Of a stretch of DNA of 17,663 bases, positions 6,766-12,966 are shown in pieces. Every line of letters begins with the position of its first letter. Position 1 is the first letter of the stretch. A model generated the notes under the pieces. The model did not search any database, was not told the origin of the DNA, and saw only the letters and a list, made by a program, of their open reading frames with translations. A program made the position numbers and the translations under genes. This DNA comes from Elusimicrobiota bacterium (GTDB taxonomy: Bacteria; Elusimicrobiota; Elusimicrobia; UBA1565): contig DMEZ01000041.1 in assembly GCA_003450735.1 (NCBI GenBank), positions 1-17,663 on the forward strand. Direction: 5' to 3'.

Positions 6766-9492
6766 CTATTCCTCCCGAGCGGGGACTCGGATCATCTTCA
6801 CGACCTCCAGGACCACGAGCGGCATCAGCCCCGCCGCGACCAGCCAGACGCCTTCGCTGAAGGGCAAACGCGAGGTCCTCAGGATGCGGCCGAGCATCTC
6901 GCTGTGGTGGCTGAAGACCTGCAGCCCGAAGGAAACGGACACGACGACGACGAGGTTGAGGTTGGACAGGAACGGGATGCGCCAGAGCGGCTTCGTCTCG
7001 CTGCGGTTGCCGAACGAGCGGAACAGCTCGGCGTAGACCAGGACCGTGAAGGCGTAGGTCCGCGCCGCTCCCACGTCGCCCCTCTTCAGCATGAAGAGGA
7101 ACACCGCGAACGCCACGCCGGCCGTCAGGAAGCCGGTCAGAAGCATGGTCGTGATGAAGCCGCGGTCCGTGATCTTCTCCAGCCGCCGGCGGGGCGGGCG
7201 CTTCATCACGTCGGAGTCGATCGGGTCGGTGGCCAGGCAGAGCGCGGGCAGACCGTCGGTGATGAGGTTGATCCAGAGCAGGTGTATCGGCAAAAGCGGC
7301 GCGGGGAGCCCCGCGATCACGGAAACGGCCATCAAGAGCACCTCGCCCGAGTTGCCCGCGAGCAGGTACTGCAGGGCCTTGCGGATGTTGTCGTAGATGC
7401 CGCGCCCCTCCTCCACGGCGGCGACGATCGAGGCGAAGTTGTCATCGGCGATGACCATGTCCGCCGCCTGCTTGGTCACTTCCGTCCCGGACTTCCCCAT
7501 GGCGATGCCGATGTCGGCTCCCTTGATGGCGGGGGCGTCGTTGACGCCGTCGCCGGTCATCGCCACCACCGCCCCGTTCGCCTTCCAGGCGCGGATGATG
7601 CGCAGCTTGTGCTCGGCGGTGACGCGGGCGTAGACCGCCACCTTGGGCGCGTCCCTGCGCAGATCCTCATCGGTGATCTTTCCCAGCTCCGCCCCCGAGA
7701 GGAGGCGGTCCTCGCCCGCCGCGATCTTGAGCTCGCGCGCGATGGCCATCGCGGTGCCCGGATGGTCGCCCGTGATCATCACGACGCGGATGCCGGCGGC
7801 CCGGCAGCTCGCCACCGCGTCCTTCCCCTCCGGCCTCGGCGGGTCGTACATCCCGCTCAGGCCGATGAACACGAGGTCGCGCTCGACGCTTTCCGCGGAC
7901 GCATCCGCCGGCAGCGCGCCCCCCAGGTCCCGTACGGCGGAGCCCAGCACGCGCAGCGCCCCCTGCGCCATCGCGGCGTTCTGCGCCAGGATGCCTTGGC
8001 GGTCCTGGTCGCTGAGAGGACGCACTCCCGCCTTCGTGTAGATGCTGGAGCAGAGCTTCAGCAGCACATCGGGCGCGCCGTTCGTCAGCGCGCGCAGGCT
8101 CCCATCGGGCTTGCGGCGGACGACCGTGCTGCGCTTGCGGTCCGAGTCGAAAGGGAATTCCTTCTGCCTGGGCAGCTTCTCCTCGATGCCCCGCGCTTCG
8201 CCGCCGGCTTTGGCTCCGGCCGCCAGAAGGGCCCCTTCCGTCGGGTCTCCGACGACCTTCCACGCGCCGCCCTCCTGGGAGAGACGAGCGTTGTTGCAGC
8301 CCAGGAGGACGGCCGCCAGCTCCAGGAGCGGCGCCGCATGCGCCCCTGCCGCCTTCCCCCCCCCGCAGCGCACTTCGCCTTCGGGGCCGTAGCCATCGCC
8401 GGTGACTTCGTAGCTCTGTCCATCCACCCAGAGAGCGCGCACCGTCATCTCGCCGACGGTCAAGGTGCCGGTCTTGTCCGTGCAGATGACCGTCGTGGAG
8501 CCGAGCGTCTCGACCGCCGGCAGCCGGCGCACGAGCGCGCGGCGGCGGGACATGCGCAGCACGCCGAGCGCGAGCGCCACCGTGACGACGGCGGGCAGCC
8601 CTTCCGGCACGGCGGCTACGGCGAGGCTGACCGCCGTCATGAACAGCTCGAAGGGCTTCGTGCCCCGGAGGAGGCCCAGCCCGAACAGGAGCGCGACGAG
8701 GGCCAGCGTCGCCCAGACGAGGATGCGGCCGAAGGAGTCCAGCTTCTTCTGGAGCGGGGTTGCTCCCCGCGCGCCTGCCTCCTCGATCAGGCCGGCGATG
8801 CGGCCCAACTCCGTCTCCATGGCCGTCGCGACGACGACGGCACGGCCGGTGCCCGCCGCGATGCTCGTCCCCATGAAGACCATGTTGCTTTGGTCCCCGA
8901 GAGGGACGTCCCCGCCCTCCAGTACGCCCGCCCGCTTCTCCGCCGCCTCCGACTCGCCGGTCAGCGCGGACTCGACGCACTTGAGCGACGCCGCCTCCAA
9001 AAGGCGCGCATCCGCCGCGATGAGATCGCCGGCCTCCAGCGCGAGGATGTCGCCTTTGACGATCCGCGCCGCGGGGATCGAGACGAGCCCCCCCTCCCGC
9101 AGGACCTTGGCTTGGGGCGCGGTCATCTTCTTGAGCGCGGCGATGGACTTCTCCGCCTTGTACTCCTGGAAGAAGCCGATGGCGGCGTTCAGCAGCACGA
9201 TGGCGAGGATCGCGGCCGCATCGATCCTCTCGCCCAGCAGGCCGGAGGTGACGCCCGCGGCGATGAGGATCCAGATGAGGAGGCTTTTGAACTGGCTGAG
9301 GAGGATCTGAAGGGGACTGACGCGCCGCCCCTCCCGCAGCTCGTTGGGGCCCTCGGCCTCGAGGCGCTTCGCCGCTTCAGCGGCTGAAAGCCCTGTCGCC
9401 GCGGAGCGCACCCCGGCCAGCGCCTCTTCAGCCGACCGTGTGTGCCAGGCCTCGGCTTTCGGCGGCTCAGCGACGGCGGGCGCCGTGCTCAT
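6766..9492 (-). CDS. Ca2+-transporting P-type ATPase, SERCA-like (P2A), 908 aa
   Basis: All P-type motifs are present: TGES (178-181), PEGLP (296-300), phosphorylation site Asp339 in CTDKTGTLT, TGD (574-576) and GDGVND (647-652). About ten membrane segments can be placed: pairs near 63-105 and 255-310, six after 705. The residues that bind both calcium ions in SERCA have counterparts: Glu297 in VAAVPEGLP, Asn714 and Glu717 in GNSGEV, Asn742, Thr745 and Asp746 in INLITDGLP, and Glu822 in VLVYAELF. It probably exports Ca2+ from the cytosol. The frame is open from 9570, but I choose ATG 9492: a TATAAT box lies at 9502-9507, between the two starts, and the N-terminal cation-ATPase domain follows soon after 9492. 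It is the first gene of the operon with the monooxygenase, PKS and methyltransferase. Confidence 0.93.
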   Translation of the reverse strand: MSTAPAVAEPPKAEAWHTRSAEEALAGVRSAATGLSAAEAAKRLEAEGPNELREGRRVSPLQILLSQFKSLLIWILIAAGVTSGLLGERIDAAAILAIVLLNAAIGFFQEYKAEKSIAALKKMTAPQAKVLREGGLVSIPAARIVKGDILALEAGDLIAADARLLEAASLKCVESALTGESEAAEKRAGVLEGGDVPLGDQSNMVFMGTSIAAGTGRAVVVATAMETELGRIAGLIEEAGARGATPLQKKLDSFGRILVWATLALVALLFGLGLLRGTKPFELFMTAVSLAVAAVPEGLPAVVTVALALGVLRMSRRRALVRRLPAVETLGSTTVICTDKTGTLTVGEMTVRALWVDGQSYEVTGDGYGPEGEVRCGGGKAAGAHAAPLLELAAVLLGCNNARLSQEGGAWKVVGDPTEGALLAAGAKAGGEARGIEEKLPRQKEFPFDSDRKRSTVVRRKPDGSLRALTNGAPDVLLKLCSSIYTKAGVRPLSDQDRQGILAQNAAMAQGALRVLGSAVRDLGGALPADASAESVERDLVFIGLSGMYDPPRPEGKDAVASCRAAGIRVVMITGDHPGTAMAIARELKIAAGEDRLLSGAELGKITDEDLRRDAPKVAVYARVTAEHKLRIIRAWKANGAVVAMTGDGVNDAPAIKGADIGIAMGKSGTEVTKQAADMVIADDNFASIVAAVEEGRGIYDNIRKALQYLLAGNSGEVLLMAVSVIAGLPAPLLPIHLLWINLITDGLPALCLATDPIDSDVMKRPPRRRLEKITDRGFITTMLLTGFLTAGVAFAVFLFMLKRGDVGAARTYAFTVLVYAELFRSFGNRSETKPLWRIPFLSNLNLVVVVSVSFGLQVFSHHSEMLGRILRTSRLPFSEGVWLVAAGLMPLVVLEVVKMIRVPAREE

Positions 9493-9501
9493 GCTGTCTT
9501 G

Positions 9502-9544
9502 ATTATACCTCCCGGCGCCGAACCGCCTCAATGCGGAATTCCAC
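9502..9544 (-). promoter_or_regulatory. Promoter of the ATPase-PKS operon (signature copy 1)
   Basis: On the minus strand GAATTCCGCA leads into TTGAGG (9526-9531), an 18-nt spacer and a perfect TATAAT (9502-9507). Only 9 nt separate the -10 box from ATG 9492, so the mRNA would have a leader of about 3 nt. The GGGAGG that overlaps the spacer is 15 nt from the ATG, too far for a ribosome binding site. Confidence 0.75.
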
Positions 9545-9570
9545 CCGGGATCATGAGTAGTACTCCGCAT
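9531..9570. repeat. Inverted pair of the promoter upstream element
   Basis: ATGCGGAATTC (9531-9541) faces GTACTCCGCAT (9560-9570); the arms are complementary except at two positions and are 18 nt apart. The left arm is the upstream element of the minus-strand promoter; the right arm is part of an extra plus-strand copy (GTAGTACTCCGCAT, 9557-9570) that lacks TTG and a -10 box. The pair looks like an operator for a dimeric regulator, or a decayed promoter. Confidence 0.45.
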
Positions 9571-9627
9571 CGTCCGGCTCGACCGGCCGGAGCCCGGCCT
9601 ACTTCGGTACTATCCCGCCTGTCTCTC

Positions 9628-9669
9628 GTAGAACTCCGCATTGGCGCGGCCCGCGCCGCAAGGTATCCT
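9628..9669 (+). promoter_or_regulatory. Promoter of the OMP-response regulator operon (signature copy 2)
   Basis: GTAGAACTCCGCA runs directly into TTGGCG (9641-9646), then a 17-nt spacer and TATCCT (9664-9669). The start codon at 9682 is 12 nt past the -10 box, giving a leader of about 6 nt and no room for a ribosome binding site. Confidence 0.7.
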
Positions 9670-9681
9670 CATCATAGGCCT

Positions 9682-10266
9682 ATGAACACTCGCAAGCTTC
9701 GGGGGATCCTCTCGCTGATGGCGGCCGGGCTTTTCGCGGCCTCCAGCGTCCGCGCGCAAGCCGGCGCCGAAGAGAGCCCGGGGGTGCGGCAGGGCTTTTC
9801 GCTCGGCGGCCGCGGCGTGTATTATCGCCCCAAGGGCGCCGACCGCGGCAGCTTCGGGGAGGGGGCGCAGGTGCGCCTCCATTTCACCCGCGCATGGGCT
9901 CTGGAAGGCTCGGTGGATTTGCGCCAGGACCGGTTCGATGGGATAAGAGTGGACGTGATCCCCGTCCAGCTTTCGCTCATGGTCTTCATCCTTCCCCCGG
10001 GCGCCCGGATCGCTCCCTACCTGCTGGCCGGGGGCGGCTGGTATTACACCCATATCGGCGCGCCGGCCGAGCATTTCACATCCCGCTTCGGCCCTCATGC
10101 GGGAGGAGGGATCGGGTTCTTCCTGAACCGCTCCTGGTCTCTCGACAGCTCCTACCGTTATCTATGGACCGAGGACATCCATTCCCAGGACGCCGCGCAC
10201 CCGTTGGGCCAGAATTTCAGCGATAAAGGCTTCATGCTCACCGCGGCCCTGAATTATCATTTCTAG
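9682..10266 (+). CDS. Small outer-membrane beta-barrel protein, 194 aa
   Basis: The signal peptide MNTRKLRGILSLMAAGLFAASSVRAQA is cleaved near residue 27. The mature part alternates polar and hydrophobic residues in short strands (for example QVRLHFTRAWALEGSVDL, 63-80) with Gly-rich turns, and ends in NYHF, the terminal Phe recognised by the barrel-insertion machinery. Size and the APYLLAGGGWYY phrase (111-122) fit 8-stranded OmpA/OmpW-like barrels. Its ligand or role is unknown. The frame is open from 9442, but ATG 9682 is chosen because the signal peptide starts there and a promoter lies just before it. An orphan response regulator follows 18 nt downstream in the same operon. Confidence 0.82.
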   Translation: MNTRKLRGILSLMAAGLFAASSVRAQAGAEESPGVRQGFSLGGRGVYYRPKGADRGSFGEGAQVRLHFTRAWALEGSVDLRQDRFDGIRVDVIPVQLSLMVFILPPGARIAPYLLAGGGWYYTHIGAPAEHFTSRFGPHAGGGIGFFLNRSWSLDSSYRYLWTEDIHSQDAAHPLGQNFSDKGFMLTAALNYHF

Positions 10267-10284
10267 CACCCGAGGACATTTCGC

Positions 10285-10944
10285 GTGACCGGCTCGAAAC
10301 GACGCAAAATCAAGGTCTTCCTCATCGACGATCATCCGATCGTGCGCGACGGGGTGCGCTCCTATCTGGCCCATCACGCGATCGCGGTGGTGGGCGAGGC
10401 GTCCGACGGCAAAGAAGCCCTCCGCAGGGTCAGGAAGCTGGACCCCGACGTCATCGTATTGGACGTGAACCTGCCCTCCATCGACGGCGGCGAACTGGCC
10501 CGCCGCCTGCGCCGGCTCGTCCCCAGGGCCAAGATCCTCGCCTTCAGCATCCATTCCAGCGAGGAGTACGTGATGAGGATGGCCCGCTGCGGCGCGCAGG
10601 GCTACGTGATGAAGGACCAGCCGACGGCGGTGCTGCTCGAGGCCATCAAGCGCGTGGCGCGGGGCGGCCTGCATTACCCCTCCGACATGCCCGACGCGCT
10701 CCTGGTCTCCGGGGGCAGGTCTCTCCCAAGCCCGCCGGACGCCCTCACGCTGAGCGCCCGGGAGCTGGAGGTGCTGACCTTGCTCGCCGACGGGCTCTCC
10801 AACAAGGGCGTCGCGGCCAGGCTCGGCATCGGCGTGCGGACCGCGGAGTCTCATCGGGAGAATCTATCGCGCAAGCTCGGGATCGGCACGGCCGCCGGCC
10901 TCACCCGATACGCCATCCGCCACGGGCTGACTTCCCTCCAATAG
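10285..10944 (+). CDS. NarL/FixJ-family response regulator, 219 aa, no kinase nearby
   Basis: The N-terminal receiver domain (9-125) has the acidic pair Asp15-Asp16, phosphorylation site Asp60 (VIVLDVNLP), Ser88 and Lys110. The C-terminal LuxR-type helix-turn-helix (about 153-217) reads LSARELEVLTLLADGLSNKG and ends RKLGIGTAAGLTRYAI. It would bind DNA on phosphorylation. No histidine kinase lies in the window, so its partner is elsewhere. The start is GTG 10285, 8 nt after GAGGA; the basic TGSKRRK stretch precedes the first strand. It is co-transcribed with the upstream OMP gene. The inverted motif pair at 9531-9570 just upstream of the operon makes autoregulation an attractive guess. Confidence 0.92.
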   Translation: MTGSKRRKIKVFLIDDHPIVRDGVRSYLAHHAIAVVGEASDGKEALRRVRKLDPDVIVLDVNLPSIDGGELARRLRRLVPRAKILAFSIHSSEEYVMRMARCGAQGYVMKDQPTAVLLEAIKRVARGGLHYPSDMPDALLVSGGRSLPSPPDALTLSARELEVLTLLADGLSNKGVAARLGIGVRTAESHRENLSRKLGIGTAAGLTRYAIRHGLTSLQ

Positions 10945-10968
10945 CCCGGCCTGCGGGGTTTTCCGGGC
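10944..10968 (+). terminator. Weak hairpin after the response regulator
   Basis: GCCCGG (10944-10949) pairs with CCGGGC (10963-10968) around a 13-nt loop that contains GGGGTTTT. No T-run follows, so termination here is uncertain. Confidence 0.3.
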
Positions 10969-10976
10969 CTCTGCGC

Positions 10977-11018
10977 GTAGTATTCCGTATTGGCGCGATG
11001 GCGGGGTGAAGGTAGAAT
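10977..11018 (+). promoter_or_regulatory. Promoter of the small Ig-like gene (signature copy 3)
   Basis: GTAGTATTCCGTA runs into TTGGCG (10990-10995), a 17-nt spacer and TAGAAT (11013-11018). Unlike the other copies it is followed by a leader of about 60 nt with a proper ribosome binding site, so the shared upstream element does not depend on leaderless starts. Confidence 0.7.
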
Positions 11019-11085
11019 GAAGCCGGTGTCCTGGCGCGCTTACACGGGCGGCGGACGCCGAGAGCTGGAGTGAACAGGAGATAAA

Positions 11086-11394
11086 ATGATCAGAGCACAG
11101 GAACAACGAGCGCCGGTTTTCGCGGCTGAGGTCGCGGTGGACTATCCTCAAGAGAAGGAGCGCATCACCAGCCGCGAATACACTTTCCGCATCACGGCGA
11201 GAGCCGCGAATCGGGTGGAGATCTCGATCGATGACGGCGAGTGGCGGGCCTGCCGACAGGCCGAGGGCCATTGGTGGTACGACTGGGCGGGCTACATGTC
11301 GGGGAAGCACCAGGCGATCGCCAGGATCCAGCCGCAGAATGACGGCCAAAAGGCCACCTCCAAGAAAGCCGTTTTCCGGGTGGAACTGACTTAA
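11086..11394 (+). CDS. Small Ig-like domain protein of unknown function, 102 aa
   Basis: I do not recognise a named family. The protein has no signal peptide and no membrane segment. Strand-like phrases EYTFRITARAANRVEISIDD (30-49), CRQAEGHWWYDWAGY (56-70) and KHQAIARIQP (74-83) suggest a single beta-sandwich (Ig or PKD-like) domain, with the aromatic WWYDW core and Cys56 as the most distinctive residues. It is a monocistronic gene with its own promoter, a good ribosome binding site (AGGAGA 5-6 nt before ATG 11086) and a strong terminator after the stop. An Ig-like domain without export signal is odd; it may bind a protein or carbohydrate in the cytosol. Confidence 0.72.
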   Translation: MIRAQEQRAPVFAAEVAVDYPQEKERITSREYTFRITARAANRVEISIDDGEWRACRQAEGHWWYDWAGYMSGKHQAIARIQPQNDGQKATSKKAVFRVELT

Positions 11395-11418
11395 GACCCC
11401 CCGCTCGAACGGCAAACG

Positions 11419-11446
11419 AAGAGCCCTCCGTCCGCGGAGGGCTCTT
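11419..11446. terminator. Bidirectional intrinsic terminator
   Basis: AAGAGCCCTCCG (11419-11430) and its exact complement (11435-11446) form a 12-bp stem with a TCCG loop, between the convergent genes ending at 11394 and 11493. On the plus strand the stem ends in CTCTTT followed by GCT; on the minus strand in CTCTT followed by CGTTTG. It probably serves both transcripts. Confidence 0.85.
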
Positions 11447-11492
11447 TGCTGGCAGCTTCTACAGGAGCCTCAGAATTTGTAGCCGGCCCTTC

Positions 11493-12047
11493 TCACTTCC
11501 TGCTTCCCCCGCGGTTTTCGTGTCTTTCAACCCGCTCCGGGCGCTCCGCCTTCTCGGGACGGCCGGCCTTTTCGGCCCGCTCCGCTTTCTTCTCGCGCCC
11601 CTTGTTCTCGGCCTTCTCCTGCTTGCGGGCGGCGGCGTCGACGCCCTTCACCTTGCCGATCAGCTTTCCGAGCTTGACGTTATGCTTCGCGGCGATCCGG
11701 CCCCAGCCCATGACCGGCGGCCCCTGCCGCTGGGACATGATCGACTGGACGTTGGCGTCCGTGATCCCGCCTGGCATCTTCTCGGCCAGCGCGAGCACGA
11801 TGGAGATCTCCCCGTAGCCCAGTCTCTGGCCGCGCAGCCCCTGGACGCGCGCGTCATCCACCTTGTACTCGGACTTCAGCCTGGATTCGACCGCCTTCTG
11901 CCCTTCGGGCGCGGCCGCCCTCTTGTCCAGGTCGGACGAAGACTGCTCCAGCTTCTGCTCGTCCTTGGACAGCCCCTCCGCGGCCGCGGCGTACGACGCG
12001 GCACAGAAGGCAAGAACTCCCATCAAGCACAGCGCTGCATTCTTCAT
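11493..12047 (-). CDS. Exported protein with basic KE/R-rich tail, 184 aa, unknown function
   Basis: The signal peptide MKNAALCLMGVLAFCAASYAAAA is cleaved near residue 23. The middle domain (about 50-135) has phrases GYGEISIVLALAEKMPGG (78-94) and GWGRIAAKHNVKLGKLIG (114-131), which suggest a compact helical repeat; I know of no function. From about 138 the chain is almost entirely Lys, Glu, Arg and Ala with repeated AEKA, RPEKAERPER units, probably disordered and able to bind polyanions or the cell wall. The start has an excellent AAGGAG 6-7 nt upstream and lies 17 nt past the OMP stop, so the two are one operon. Confidence 0.78.
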   Translation of the reverse strand: MKNAALCLMGVLAFCAASYAAAAEGLSKDEQKLEQSSSDLDKRAAAPEGQKAVESRLKSEYKVDDARVQGLRGQRLGYGEISIVLALAEKMPGGITDANVQSIMSQRQGPPVMGWGRIAAKHNVKLGKLIGKVKGVDAAARKQEKAENKGREKKAERAEKAGRPEKAERPERVERHENRGGSRK

Positions 12048-12064
12048 TGTTTCTCCTTTATGAC

Positions 12065-12859
12065 TCAGAACCGATAGCTGCCGCCGAAACTCAATCCGTA
12101 GTCCGGGCTGCCGTCGGACAATCCCGCCAGCGCCCCGATGAAGAGGCCGCCCTGCTCGTTCAACCTGTAGTCCAGGATCCCTCGCAGATCGAAAGGCGCG
12201 GGCTCGCCCGACACGAGGGCATTGCTGCCTTCCAGGAGGGCCGTCAGGGTCAGCTCCTTGATCAGCAGGCGCGAGACGCCGATGTCCGCGGCCGCCTGGT
12301 TCCTCAGATCCAGGCCGGGCGGCGAACCGATGACCGTGAAATAGAGGTCGGCGAGGAGCGTCCAGCCCGGAGCGATGAGCTTGCCGGACTCGAGCCCGAA
12401 CCCGCCGTCGAACTCGCCGGTGCCCAGACCCTTGTCCTTGTCCGCCGTGGGAAACTTCACTTTCCCGACCAAAGACAGATCGAAAGGCTGAGGATCCTCC
12501 TTAAGGATGTCGTAACCTCCGCGGACGAGCAGGTCGCCCAGCCCGGAGTGGGTGGTCGCGTCGGTCGAGACCGACCCCCTGCCGATCCTCCCCGGCTTCC
12601 CGCCCACGTTCGTCACCTGTCCGTTGCTGCTCTGGCTCAGGAACGGAACGGTGAGCGACGCGTTCCAATCGTTCCAATAGCGCTTCAGGGTGAAGGGGAT
12701 GTAGAGGGAGCTCGACCGCGTACCGGTCCCGTAGTCCCCGGAAGCATAGTCGAGCGAGGAGCTGAACTTCCAGGCGAGGTCGCTCGCGCAGGCCGAGCGC
12801 GCCGCGGCCACGCACAGGAGCCCTGCCGCCAGCCAGCCGAGGCGTCGTGTCTGTTTCAT
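12065..12859 (-). CDS. Outer-membrane beta-barrel protein (Phenol_MetA_deg/transporter-like), 264 aa
   Basis: The signal peptide ends near ACA-SD (residue 26). The mature chain shows repeated amphipathic strands, the phrase GLGDLLVRGGYDIL (106-119) and KVKFPTADKDKGLGTGEFDG (133-152), which match the general pattern of the MetA-pathway OMP family, and a C-terminal Phe (GGSYRF). It is probably a passive channel or structural barrel; substrate unknown. The frame is open from 13009, but ATG 12859 begins the signal peptide, and the promoter's -10 box (12866-12871) is only 6 nt before it, so the mRNA should begin at the ATG itself. It is the first gene of an operon with the basic-tailed protein. 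Confidence 0.84.
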   Translation of the reverse strand: MKQTRRLGWLAAGLLCVAAARSACASDLAWKFSSSLDYASGDYGTGTRSSSLYIPFTLKRYWNDWNASLTVPFLSQSSNGQVTNVGGKPGRIGRGSVSTDATTHSGLGDLLVRGGYDILKEDPQPFDLSLVGKVKFPTADKDKGLGTGEFDGGFGLESGKLIAPGWTLLADLYFTVIGSPPGLDLRNQAAADIGVSRLLIKELTLTALLEGSNALVSGEPAPFDLRGILDYRLNEQGGLFIGALAGLSDGSPDYGLSFGGSYRF

Positions 12860-12865
12860 CCTGTG

Positions 12866-12908
12866 AGCATACCAACGGACAGGGTCCCCGCCTATTGGGA
12901 TTACTACG
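12866..12908 (-). promoter_or_regulatory. Promoter of the OMP operon (signature copy 5)
   Basis: On the minus strand CGTAGTAATCCCAATAGGCG (12889-12908) is followed by a 17-nt spacer and TATGCT (12866-12871). The -35 (TAGGCG) is degenerate, but the layout equals the other copies. Counting seven positions from the -10 places +1 on the A of ATG 12859. Confidence 0.6.
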
Positions 12909-12918
12909 CGCCGGCTCC

Positions 12919-12961
12919 GTACAACTCCGCGTTGCCGCTTCCTCCTCGCGGGGGTTATACT
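12919..12961 (+). promoter_or_regulatory. Promoter of the L,D-transpeptidase gene (signature copy 4)
   Basis: GTACAACTCCGCG runs into TTGCCG (12932-12937), an 18-nt spacer and TATACT (12956-12961). The GTG start at 12967 is 5 nt past the -10 box. It stands back to back with the minus-strand promoter, the two upstream elements being about 10 nt apart. Confidence 0.68.
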
Positions 12962-12966
12962 TAGGG

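Noticed and set aside
6697..9387. An 896-codon plus-strand frame opposite the ATPase gene
   Set aside because: It is a shadow in GC-rich DNA: rich in Arg, His, Gln and Gly with no domain, while the minus strand encodes a full P-type ATPase with every motif.
9493..9570. Start of the ATPase at 9570
   Set aside because: The first 26 codons would contain the TATAAT promoter box and do not resemble the family's N-terminus.
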